A DNA stretch of 45,202 nucleotides, taken from the NCBI GenBank assembly GCA_017443585.1, contig JAFSYV010000151.1, forward strand, positions 1-45,202, read 5' to 3'. This DNA is from Lentisphaeria bacterium. Its GTDB lineage: Bacteria; Verrucomicrobiota; Lentisphaeria; Victivallales; Victivallaceae. The position numbers and the translations under genes are program-made. This document shows positions 1-7,016 of this stretch, piece by piece; within the stretch, counting starts at the first letter, position 1; every line of letters starts with the position of its first letter. The notes beneath the pieces were generated by a model. That model was not told where the DNA came from. It made no database searches and saw only the letters and a program-made list of their open reading frames with translations.

Positions 1-209
1 ACACCGGCGTCTTCAAAGGCGAAGAAGCCACCGTTACGGCCATTTTGTCCAAGAAGGACCGCGTGGTGCTCACTCTGGCCAAGCCCGGAGCCGCCGCGAA
101 CTTGGGCAAACGCACCATCCGCAAGAGCCAGGCCAACCCCAACGGCGGCCTGACCGAGCGCGCTGTCTCGGTTCATGTGTCCAATGTGAACAAGAAGTCG
201 CAGGAGTAA
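1..209 (+). CDS. rplX: Ribosomal protein L24, 3' part (rplX)
   Basis: The window opens inside this gene; the reading frame starts at base 3 and ends with TAA at 207-209. The readable 68 residues carry the L24 C-terminal hallmarks: a basic GKRTIRKSQ stretch, an NPNGG turn and an HVSNV motif close to the end. L24 is an assembly-initiator protein of the 50S subunit that binds 23S rRNA. The next gene is rplE, which is the standard spc-cluster order. The end of this gene (AGGAGTAA) also serves as the ribosome binding site for rplE. The 5' end is outside the window. Confidence 0.93.
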   Translation, partial: TGVFKGEEATVTAILSKKDRVVLTLAKPGAAANLGKRTIRKSQANPNGGLTERAVSVHVSNVNKKSQE

Positions 210-215
210 GTTAAA

Positions 216-752
216 ATGCCCGATATGAGGAAAAAATATCTGGAAGAAGTGCGCAAGGCTCTGGCAGAAAAGCTGAACATCGCCAACGTCATGGATATCC
301 CGAAGCTGGAAAAGATCGTCATTTCCACCGGTATCTCCTCCGACGCCGAACGTGACAGCTTCACCGAAGCCAAGAAGCACCTGGGCGCCATGACCGGTCA
401 GGAACCGGTCATCACCAAGGCCCGCAAGAACGTTTCCAACTTCAAGCTCCGCGTGGGGATGCAGACCGGCGTCATGGTGACGCTGAGAGGCAGCCGCATG
501 TACGAGTTTCTCGACCGGTTCGTCCACAACGCCCTGCCCCGCGTCCGCGACTTCCGCGGCATTCCCAAGACCGGGTTCGACGGCGTCGGCAACTACAACA
601 TGGGCGTCAAGGACTGCTCGGTTTTCACCGAAGTCGATGCGGACAAGCTGAAATATCCCCTCGGCGTGAACATCGCTTTCGTCACCACCGCCAAGGACGA
701 TGCTTCGGCCATGGAACTGCTCCGCATGATGGAAATGCCCTTCGAGGAATAA
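216..752 (+). CDS. rplE: Ribosomal protein L5
   Basis: 178 residues, the usual length for bacterial L5, which binds 5S rRNA and forms part of the central protuberance of the 50S subunit. The family features are the N-terminal PKLEKIVISTGI strand, the GQEPVITKARK segment, the FKLRVGMQTGVMVTLRG loop, and the LPRVRDFRGI segment that contacts P-site tRNA. The start ATG lies 7 bases after the rplX stop, with the binding site AGGAG inside the end of rplX, so the two are probably translationally coupled. It sits between rplX and rpsN in spc order. Assignment is secure. Confidence 0.98.
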   Translation: MPDMRKKYLEEVRKALAEKLNIANVMDIPKLEKIVISTGISSDAERDSFTEAKKHLGAMTGQEPVITKARKNVSNFKLRVGMQTGVMVTLRGSRMYEFLDRFVHNALPRVRDFRGIPKTGFDGVGNYNMGVKDCSVFTEVDADKLKYPLGVNIAFVTTAKDDASAMELLRMMEMPFEE

Positions 753-770
753 GGAAAGGAACTTGTCATT

Positions 771-956
771 ATGGCTAAACTGAGTTTGATGGTCAAAGCC
801 GCCCGTCCCAACAAGTTTCCGGTGCGCAACTACACCCGCTGCCGGAACTGCGGCCGGCCCCGTGCTTATATCGGCAAGTTCCAGCTCTGCCGCATCTGTT
901 TCCGCGAACTGGCCTCCAAGGGCCAGATCCCGGGCGTGACCAAGGCCAGCTGGTAA
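771..956 (+). CDS. rpsN: Ribosomal protein S14, zinc-binding type
   Basis: 61 residues. This is the short zinc-dependent form of S14: two CxxC pairs (CRNC and CRIC) are separated by about a dozen residues, followed by the conserved [18 protein letters not shown] tail. S14 belongs to the head of the 30S subunit. The long zinc-free form, about 100 residues, is not what is encoded here. The start has the site AAGGAA upstream. It lies between rplE and rpsH, as in Bacillus-type spc operons. Confidence 0.98.
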   Translation: MAKLSLMVKAARPNKFPVRNYTRCRNCGRPRAYIGKFQLCRICFRELASKGQIPGVTKASW

Positions 957-978
957 TAAGGGAGGAAAGCAAAAAAAA

Positions 979-1374
979 ATGAGTATGCAGGACCCTATCG
1001 CCGATATGCTCACCCGCATCCGCAACGCCGGAGCCGCCGGGCTGAAACGCATCGCTCTGCCCAGTTCCAAGGAGAAGGCCGCCATCGCCGCCGTTCTCAA
1101 GGAAGAGGGCTTCATCTGTGACTTCGCGGTCTCCGAAGACGGCGCCAAGCGCACCCTCGGGATCGAGATCAAGTATTATAACGGCAAACCGGTCATCGCC
1201 GGTTTGGAGCGTGTCAGCAAGGCTTCGTGCCGCGTCTATTGCTCCTGCGCGGAAATCCCCCGCGTCCGCAACGGCCTCGGCATCGTCGTTCTGAGCACCC
1301 CCAAAGGCATCCTCTCGGGCCGCAAGGCGAAAGCCGAAAACGTCGGCGGCGAGATCATCTGCCGTGTCTGGTAA
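979..1374 (+). CDS. rpsH: Ribosomal protein S8
   Basis: 131 residues, normal for S8, a primary 16S rRNA binder. It begins MSMQDPIADMLTRIRNA, the classic S8 N-terminus, and has the C-terminal GLGIVVLSTPKGILS and GGEIICRVW motifs typical of the family. A clear GGGAGGAAA site precedes the ATG. In E. coli S8 represses the spc operon by binding rplE mRNA; whether that occurs here cannot be judged from the sequence. Confidence 0.98.
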   Translation: MSMQDPIADMLTRIRNAGAAGLKRIALPSSKEKAAIAAVLKEEGFICDFAVSEDGAKRTLGIEIKYYNGKPVIAGLERVSKASCRVYCSCAEIPRVRNGLGIVVLSTPKGILSGRKAKAENVGGEIICRVW

Positions 1375-1400
1375 TCATGCGCGCATAAGGAAACAGTAAA

Positions 1401-1937
1401 ATGTCACGCATTGGCAAGAAACCCATCGCCATTCCGGCCGGCGTCAAGTTCGCCGTCGCGGAGCGCGTGGTCACCGTGGAAGGCCCCAAGGGGAAACTTT
1501 CGCTGACCCTGCCCCCGCACGTCGATGCCGCCGCCGAAGGCACCAATATCGTCGTCACTACTGCTGACGAAACCCGCGAGGCCAACGCCATGCACGGTCT
1601 GGCCCGCAGTCTCATCAACAATATGGTCGTCGGCGTCACCGCCGGGTTCAAGAAAGAACTGGCCATCGTGGGCGTCGGCTACAAGGCCCAGCTCGCCGGG
1701 AACAAGCTGACCCTCAGTCTGGGATACTCCCACCCTGTGGTCTTCGAGGTCCCCAAGGAGATCAAGCTGACCGTCACCCCCGAAAACAAGATGATCGTCG
1801 AAGGCATCGACAAGCAGCTGGTCGGCGAGACCGCCGCCCAGATCCGTCGGTTCCGCCCCCCCGAACCCTACAAGGGCAAGGGCATCCGCTACGTGGACGA
1901 GCGCATCATTCTGAAGGAAGGCAAGTCCGCCGGATAA
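1401..1937 (+). CDS. rplF: Ribosomal protein L6
   Basis: 178 residues, two L6 domains in tandem. It starts MSRIGKKPIAIP, the standard L6 start, and the second domain carries the signature PEPYKGKGIRYVDE near the C-terminus. L6 lies near the sarcin-ricin loop of the 50S subunit. The start is preceded by ATAAGGAAAC. It is followed by rplR in the same direction with a 31-base gap. Confidence 0.98.
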   Translation: MSRIGKKPIAIPAGVKFAVAERVVTVEGPKGKLSLTLPPHVDAAAEGTNIVVTTADETREANAMHGLARSLINNMVVGVTAGFKKELAIVGVGYKAQLAGNKLTLSLGYSHPVVFEVPKEIKLTVTPENKMIVEGIDKQLVGETAAQIRRFRPPEPYKGKGIRYVDERIILKEGKSAG

Positions 1938-1968
1938 TCCCGGATGACTGCTCAAGGAGAAGCACAAA

Positions 1969-2334
1969 ATGTCTCAATTCGATAAAAAAATCCAGCGTGC
2001 CCGCCGTCATAACCGGATCCGCCTCAAGATTTCCGGCACGGCTGACCGTCCCAGATTCTGCGTCAGCATTACGGCGAACAACATCTATTGTCAGTTCATC
2101 GATGATGTGGCCGGCCGCACTCTGGCCGCCACCTCCAGTTTGAGCGCGGCTTTCAAGGCCGACGAAAAGAACCGTCCCAACATGGACGGCGCCAAACTGC
2201 TGGGCAAGCTCGCTGCCGAAGCCGCCAAGGCTGCCAACATCTCCGAAGTGGTCTTCGACCGTTCCGGTTACAAGTACCATGGCCGGATCAAGGCGATCGC
2301 CGATGCCGCCCGTGAGAATGGTCTCAAGTTCTAA
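1969..2334 (+). CDS. rplR: Ribosomal protein L18
   Basis: 121 residues, usual for L18, which binds 5S rRNA with L5. The N-terminus is basic (QRARRHNRIRLKISGTADRP), followed by RFCVSITANNIYCQFIDD, and the C-terminus has the VVFDRSGYKYHGRIKAIADAAREN motif that defines the family. The ATG follows a CAAGGAGAAG site. Spc order rplF-rplR-rpsE is kept. Confidence 0.98.
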   Translation: MSQFDKKIQRARRHNRIRLKISGTADRPRFCVSITANNIYCQFIDDVAGRTLAATSSLSAAFKADEKNRPNMDGAKLLGKLAAEAAKAANISEVVFDRSGYKYHGRIKAIADAARENGLKF

Positions 2335-2352
2335 GGAAAAGGAACTCTGAAT

Positions 2353-2886
2353 ATGGCAAGACGTGAACGTGACAACGAACCCGCGGAAGTCCGCGAGTTC
2401 GAAGAAACCGTGATTTCGATCAACCGCAGCGCCAAGGTCGTCAAGGGCGGCAAGAACATGAGTTTCGGCGCGCTGGTGGTGGTCGGCAACGGCAAAGGCC
2501 GGGTCGGCTACGGCTACGGCAAGGCCAACGAAGTTTCCGATGCGATCCGCAAAGGGACCGAGAGCGCCCACAGGAACCTGGTGAACTTCCCCATGAACGG
2601 CGCCACGATCCCCCACGAGATCGAAGCCAAGTTCGGCGGGGCCCGGGTCCTGCTCCGTCCGGCCAGCGCCGGTACCGGTCTGATCGCGGGCGGCGCCATG
2701 CGCGCCATCCTCGAGCTGGCGGGCGTCAAGGACGTGCTGGCCAAGTCCCTCGGGGCGGCCAACTCCATCAACGTGGCCAAGGCCACCTTCGCCGCCATCG
2801 CGGCGCTCTCCACCCGCGAAGAGGCTTTCGCCAAGCGCGGTCTGGCCGTGCCCGAAAAGGCTGCCGCCGAAACCGAAAATCAATAA
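2353..2886 (+). CDS. rpsE: Ribosomal protein S5
   Basis: 177 residues. The N-terminal double-stranded RNA-binding region carries VISINRSAKVVKGGKNMSFGALVVVG, and the GKGRVGYGYGKANEV loop is the universal S5 signature. The C-terminal domain has RPASAGTGLIAGGAMRAILELAGV. S5 belongs to the 30S body and affects decoding accuracy. The N-terminus is acidic and slightly extended (MARRERDNEPAEVREFEE). The next gene is rplO, without the rpmD (L30) gene usual at this point in Proteobacteria and Firmicutes. Confidence 0.98.
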   Translation: MARRERDNEPAEVREFEETVISINRSAKVVKGGKNMSFGALVVVGNGKGRVGYGYGKANEVSDAIRKGTESAHRNLVNFPMNGATIPHEIEAKFGGARVLLRPASAGTGLIAGGAMRAILELAGVKDVLAKSLGAANSINVAKATFAAIAALSTREEAFAKRGLAVPEKAAAETENQ

Positions 2887-2905
2887 TCCGGAGTCTTAAA
2901 GAATC

Positions 2906-3352
2906 ATGAAACTGCACGAATTGAGTCCAGCTCCCGGTTCCCGCAAGGCGCGCAAGCGCGTCGGCCGCGGCGACAGTTCCGGGCTGGGCAAAACCGCCGG
3001 CCGGGGCGACAAGGGGCAGAAGTCCCGTACCGGTTCGGTCATCCGTCCCTTCTTCGAAGGCGGCCAGATCCCCTTCTTCCGCCGTCTGCCGAAGCGGGGC
3101 TTCAAGAATCCCGACCGGGTCGTCTTCCAGCTGGTGAACCTGAGCGTCATTGAAGCCAACTTCGCCGCGGGCGACGTGGTCGACGCCGCTTCCCTGCGCG
3201 AAAAGAAACTGCTGGGCAAGGCGACTCTGCCCATCAAGATCCTGGCCAACGGCGAGATCACCAAGGCGGTGACCGTCAAGGCCGAGGCGTTCTCCGCCGC
3301 CGCCGTCGCCAAGATCGAGGCTGCCGGGGGCAAGACCGAAGTCATCGGCTGA
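2906..3352 (+). CDS. rplO: Ribosomal protein L15
   Basis: 148 residues, usual for L15. It starts MKLHELSPAPGSRKARKRVGRG, then has the glycine-rich SSGLGKTAGRGDKGQKSR segment and the FEGGQIPFFRRLPKRGFKNP motif. L15 is a late 50S assembly protein. It directly follows rpsE with a 19-base gap, so rpmD is absent here. A long hairpin (3365-3398) separates it from secY. Confidence 0.98.
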   Translation: MKLHELSPAPGSRKARKRVGRGDSSGLGKTAGRGDKGQKSRTGSVIRPFFEGGQIPFFRRLPKRGFKNPDRVVFQLVNLSVIEANFAAGDVVDAASLREKKLLGKATLPIKILANGEITKAVTVKAEAFSAAAVAKIEAAGGKTEVIG

Positions 3353-3364
3353 CGTTCGTCGTCC

Positions 3365-3398
3365 CTCCGGGATACCGGGCAAAACCGGTGTCCCGGAG
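3365..3398 (+). promoter_or_regulatory. Strong hairpin between rplO and secY
   Basis: A 14-base left arm CTCCGGGATACCGG (3365-3378) pairs with CCGGTGTCCCGGAG (3385-3398) around a 6-base loop; the only non-Watson-Crick pair is one T-G. It is not followed by a T-run, so it does not look like a finished intrinsic terminator. It could be an RNA processing, stability or attenuation element that sets the lower secY level relative to the ribosomal genes. The function is inference; the structure is directly visible. Confidence 0.6.
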
Positions 3399-3434
3399 CA
3401 TTCAGTTTACAACAACCGAAAGAACCAATAAACT

Positions 3435-4811
3435 ATGTGGCGGGCATTTCTCAATGTTTTCAAAGTCAAGGAACTGCGCAACCGGCTGCTTTTTACCGCG
3501 CTGATCATCATCCTCGTCCGGTTCGCCAGCAGCATCCCGTGCCCCGGAGTCGATCCGGCCGCGCTGGAAAAATTCGTCCAGAACCTGGCCTCCAAGAACA
3601 CCGGCGGCGGAGTCATGAGTCTGATCGACCTCTTCTCGGGCGGCGCCTTGACTCACTTTGCATTGGGTGCTCTGGGCATCATGCCCTACATCACCGCCTC
3701 CATCATCATGCAGCTGCTGGTCCCCGTGCTGCCGCAGCTTGAAAAGATCCAGCGCGAAGGCGAGTCCGGCCGTCAGAAGATCACCCAGTGGACCCGCTAT
3801 CTCACCATCCTCGTCTGTCTCATCCAGGGCGTCATGGTGGCCGTCGCCATGGTCGATCCCTCCCGGATCGGGCTCCAGAACCCCGGAGCGCCCCTCTTCA
3901 TCGGCAACAGCACCGTTTTCGTGCTGGTCAACACCGTGGTCCTGACCTGCACCACCATGGTTTTCATGTGGCTCGGCGAACAGATCACCGAACGCGGTAT
4001 CGGCAACGGCGTTTCGCTGATCATCACCATCGGCATCGTTTCCCGTCTGCCCCACGCGATCATCGAACTGATCCAGATGGCGGCGGCGGGCAAGACCCCC
4101 GGCGGCTCCACCTTCGGTCCCGTGCAGTTCCTGCTCCTCATGGTGGTCTTCTGCGCCGTGACCGCCGCGACGATCCTGCTTTCCCAGGGCTATCGCCGGA
4201 TCCCCATCCAGATGATCCGCAAGTCGGTGGGCAAATCCATGAACACCGGCTCCACCTATATGCCTCTGAAGGTCAACTTCGCCAACGTCATGCCCATCAT
4301 CTTCGCCGGCGCGATCATGATGGTCCCCGAATTCATCTTCCAGACCATGGCCGCCAAGCACGGCGGCGTCTGGATCACGTTGACCACCATGTTCCGCCAG
4401 GACGGTCTGGGCTACATGATCGTCTACGGCGCATTGATCCTCATCTTCAGCTTCTTCTGGGTGGCCAACCAGTTCAATCCCCTCCAGATCGCGGACAACC
4501 TCAAGAAGGAAAGTTCGTACATCCCCGGCATCAGCCCCGGACAGCCCACGGCGGACTTCCTCGACGCCGCCATGACGCGGGTCACCGCGGGGGGCGCGGT
4601 CTTTCTGCTGGTCCTCGCCCTCTTCCCCATGTTCCTGTACCGCAAGTTCGACATTCCCTTCATGGTCGCCCAGTTCTTCGGCGGCACCAGCTTGCTCATC
4701 ATGGTCGGGGTCGTCCTCGATACCATGAGCCAGCTGGAGTCCCATCTGACCATGCGCCATTACGAAGGATTTTTGAAGAGCGGACGTCTCAAGAACCGCA
4801 GTGGACACTGA
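3435..4811 (+). CDS. secY: Protein translocase subunit SecY
   Basis: 458 residues with about ten membrane-spanning stretches, the normal size and form of the channel subunit of the Sec translocon. Family marks include the N-terminal FKVKELRNRLLFTALIIILVR, the plug-region segment FSGGALTHFALGALGIMPYITASIIMQLL, the WTRYLTI stretch, the cytoplasmic loop RRIPIQ, and the C-terminal YIPGISPGQPTADFLD region. The site ahead of ATG is weak (GAAAGAA). Unlike many genomes, no map, infA or rpmJ-rpsM-rpsK-rpoA set follows: the cluster is closed by a terminator and cmk comes next. Confidence 0.98.
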   Translation: MWRAFLNVFKVKELRNRLLFTALIIILVRFASSIPCPGVDPAALEKFVQNLASKNTGGGVMSLIDLFSGGALTHFALGALGIMPYITASIIMQLLVPVLPQLEKIQREGESGRQKITQWTRYLTILVCLIQGVMVAVAMVDPSRIGLQNPGAPLFIGNSTVFVLVNTVVLTCTTMVFMWLGEQITERGIGNGVSLIITIGIVSRLPHAIIELIQMAAAGKTPGGSTFGPVQFLLLMVVFCAVTAATILLSQGYRRIPIQMIRKSVGKSMNTGSTYMPLKVNFANVMPIIFAGAIMMVPEFIFQTMAAKHGGVWITLTTMFRQDGLGYMIVYGALILIFSFFWVANQFNPLQIADNLKKESSYIPGISPGQPTADFLDAAMTRVTAGGAVFLLVLALFPMFLYRKFDIPFMVAQFFGGTSLLIMVGVVLDTMSQLESHLTMRHYEGFLKSGRLKNRSGH

Positions 4812-4833
4812 AAATTCATCGGCATTGTCTGAG

Positions 4834-4880
4834 AGTCCGGCAAGACCGCGGTCAGGCGGTCGGGTCCGGACTTTTTCTTT
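4834..4880 (+). terminator. Intrinsic terminator after secY
   Basis: Two stacked stems are visible: outer AGTCCGG (4834-4840) with CCGGACT (4866-4872), and inner GACCGC (4844-4849) with GCGGTC (4856-4861). TTTTTCTTT follows at once. This is a standard rho-independent terminator and marks the end of the ribosomal-protein transcription unit. Confidence 0.88.
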
Positions 4881-4898
4881 AACGGAAGGGGTAGGAAC

Positions 4899-5558
4899 AT
4901 GAGCACGACGGTCGTAGCCATCGACGGTCCCGCGGGAGCCGGGAAGAGCAGCGTGGCAGCTCTGCTGGCGCGGCGGCTGGGATTCACCCATGTCAATACC
5001 GGGAGCCTCTACCGGGCCGTGGCTCTTGCCGTGCGCCGGGCGGGGGCCGCCATCGACCCCGTGGAACCGGCCTTTCTCGATACGCTCCGCATCACCTTCG
5101 AAGGGAACCGGCTGTTGCTCGACGGGCGGGATCCGGGCGAAGCGCTCCGCTCCGCCGCCTGCGCCGCGGACGCAAGTCTGGTGGCGAAACAGCCCGCCGT
5201 CCGGTCTTTCCTGCTGCCGGTCCAGAGGGAGATCGCCGCCAGTCAGTGGATCGTCATGGAGGGCCGGGATATCGGGACCGTGGTCTTCCCCGACGCCCTG
5301 GTCAAGATCTTTCTCACCGCCTCGTCCCTGGTCCGGGCTCAACGCCGCATGGCGCAGGGGGAAGTTCCCCCCGGAGCGACCCTCGACGAAGTCCGGCGGG
5401 AGATCGAACGCCGGGACCTGCAGGACTCCACCCGTGCCGCCGCGCCGCTGAAAGCGGCTCCCGACGCCGTCACCGTGGACAATTCCGACCTCTCACTCGA
5501 AGAAACGGTGGAAACCATCGCCGCCATCGTCGAAGCCAAACGCAGCAAGGAGGGATAA
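4899..5558 (+). CDS. cmk: Cytidylate kinase (CMP/dCMP kinase)
   Basis: 219 residues, usual for Cmk, which phosphorylates CMP and dCMP with ATP in the cytoplasm. The Walker A loop is GPAGAGKSS near residues 10-18. It is followed by FTHVNTGSLYRAVALAV, the nucleoside-monophosphate binding part, and by EGRDIGTVVFPDA, a strong Cmk mark. Near the C-terminus is the RRDLQDSTRAAAPLK lid/binding segment with its Asp and Arg residues. It starts a new unit after the secY terminator with a GGAAGGGG site, and the next gene begins 2 bases after its stop. Confidence 0.96.
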   Translation: MSTTVVAIDGPAGAGKSSVAALLARRLGFTHVNTGSLYRAVALAVRRAGAAIDPVEPAFLDTLRITFEGNRLLLDGRDPGEALRSAACAADASLVAKQPAVRSFLLPVQREIAASQWIVMEGRDIGTVVFPDALVKIFLTASSLVRAQRRMAQGEVPPGATLDEVRREIERRDLQDSTRAAAPLKAAPDAVTVDNSDLSLEETVETIAAIVEAKRSKEG

Positions 5559-5560
5559 TC

Positions 5561-5971
5561 ATGCACTACGATACGACATACCGGGTCTCCTACGGCGACA
5601 CCGACCAGATGGGAGTGGTCTACTACGGCAACTATCTGGAGTTCTTCGAACGCGCCCGGACGGAAATGCTCCGGTCCGCGGGGCTCCCTTACGCCGAACT
5701 GGAACGTCGGGGCTGGTTCCTCATGGTCATCGAGGCCCACTGCCGCTATCACGCGCCTGCGCACTATGACGACCTGCTGACCTTCCGCTCCGGCGTGGCC
5801 GAAGTTTCGCGGGTCAAGATCAAGATCGTCACGCAGGTGCTCCGCGACGGAGTTCTGCTGGCCGAAGGATATGTGATCCTGGGCTCCGTGGACCGCGACC
5901 GCCGGATCGCCCGGCTGGATCCGGAGTTCGTGGATATCTGCCGCCGTTTCACCTTGGAGGAAAAAGAATGA
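5561..5971 (+). CDS. Hotdog-fold acyl-CoA thioesterase, YbgC/FadM type
   Basis: 136 residues, a single hotdog domain. The N-terminal stretch SYGDTDQMGVVYYGNYLEFFE has the Asp-x-x-Gly-Val-Val-Tyr pattern that carries the catalytic Asp in 4-hydroxybenzoyl-CoA thioesterase and YbgC relatives. The family hydrolyses short or medium acyl-CoA or acyl-ACP thioesters; the exact substrate cannot be read from sequence. The ATG at 5561 lies 2 bases after the cmk stop with an AAGGAGG site overlapping the end of cmk. Its own stop overlaps the manA start (ATGA), so cmk, this gene and manA are probably one mRNA. No Tol-Pal genes are next to it, so a YbgC role in that system is not supported here. Confidence 0.88.
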   Translation: MHYDTTYRVSYGDTDQMGVVYYGNYLEFFERARTEMLRSAGLPYAELERRGWFLMVIEAHCRYHAPAHYDDLLTFRSGVAEVSRVKIKIVTQVLRDGVLLAEGYVILGSVDRDRRIARLDPEFVDICRRFTLEEKE

Positions 5972-6987
5972 CCGCCTTCCCCGAAATCAGCGCTCTTGCG
6001 CCTCTCAAGTTTCGCCCCGTCTACATGGAACGTCCCTGGGGCGGTGCGTTGCTCGCCGAACTGCTCAAGAGAGAAACGCCTCAGGGGGCGCAGATCGGCG
6101 AAGCGTGGGAAATTTCCGACCGTTCCGGCGCCGACAGCGAGATCGAAGAGGGCCCCCTGGCCGGAGTTCACCTTTCCGAGCTCGTCCGCCACTACGGGCG
6201 TTCTCTGCTGGGGATCAAGGCGCCCGCTGCCGACCGTTTCCCCCTGCTGGTCAAACTCATCGATGCGGGCGACCGGCTGAGTCTTCAGGTCCACCCCGAC
6301 GAAAAGACCTGCCGGACGCTCGCCGACGGCTCCGAGCCCAAAACCGAGATGTGGTACGTGATCGCCGCCCGGCGGGGAGCCCGGATCATGGCCGGGCTGA
6401 GTTCGAAGGCCACCCGGCTCCAGTTTCAGGAAATGGTCAACTCGGTCGAGATCGAGGAGCTGCTCCAGAGCCATCGCTCGGTTCCGGGGGACGCCTATTA
6501 CATCCCGGCCGGAGTGCTCCACGCCATCGGCGGCGGCAACCTGCTGCTGGAGATCCAGCAGAACAGCGACACCACCTTCCGTCTGAGCGACTGGGGTCGG
6601 GTGGGCAAGGACGGCCGCCCCCGTGAACTCCATCTGGAAAAGGGGCTGGCGGCGGTGGATTTCTTCAACCGCAATTCGCCCCGGATCCCCGGCGTCACCG
6701 GACGGGCGGGATTCAACCGCCGTTTCCAGCTGGTGGGCAACTCCCAGTACTTCCGGGTGACCGAACTGCGTCTGGTGGAGCCTCTGCGCGAAGACACTTC
6801 TCAGGACGGCAGTTTCCACATCATCACCGCCATCAACGGCCGGATCGCCGTGGCGGGCGAAGTCGACGAACAGCTGCGATGCGACGCCGAAGGCGGCCGC
6901 AGTCTGCTCATTCCCGCGGGATTCGGCCCCTACCGGATCCTGCCCCTCGAAGACGGCGAGACCACCGTTTTGAAAACAACTCTCTAA
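5968..6987 (+). CDS. manA: Mannose-6-phosphate isomerase, class I
   Basis: 339 residues, the short class I form. The enzyme interconverts mannose-6-phosphate and fructose-6-phosphate using zinc. Putative zinc ligands are visible: Gln107 and His109 in SLQVHPD, Glu127 in KTEMWY, and His185 in the GVLHAIG motif. The N-terminal RPWGG segment and the GEAWEISDR motif are also typical. The C-terminal part forms a second cupin-like domain. The ATG overlaps the thioesterase stop by 4 bases. It supplies mannose units for polysaccharide or takes up mannose for glycolysis; neighbours do not decide which. Confidence 0.95.
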   Translation: MTAFPEISALAPLKFRPVYMERPWGGALLAELLKRETPQGAQIGEAWEISDRSGADSEIEEGPLAGVHLSELVRHYGRSLLGIKAPAADRFPLLVKLIDAGDRLSLQVHPDEKTCRTLADGSEPKTEMWYVIAARRGARIMAGLSSKATRLQFQEMVNSVEIEELLQSHRSVPGDAYYIPAGVLHAIGGGNLLLEIQQNSDTTFRLSDWGRVGKDGRPRELHLEKGLAAVDFFNRNSPRIPGVTGRAGFNRRFQLVGNSQYFRVTELRLVEPLREDTSQDGSFHIITAINGRIAVAGEVDEQLRCDAEGGRSLLIPAGFGPYRILPLEDGETTVLKTTL

Positions 6988-7016
6988 CAGTATTTTCAGA
7001 ATAAAGAACACAGACC

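Noticed and set aside
3402-5342. A 646-codon open frame on the minus strand
   Set aside because: It runs antisense to secY and cmk and is rich in Asp, Gly and His in a way typical of shadow frames.
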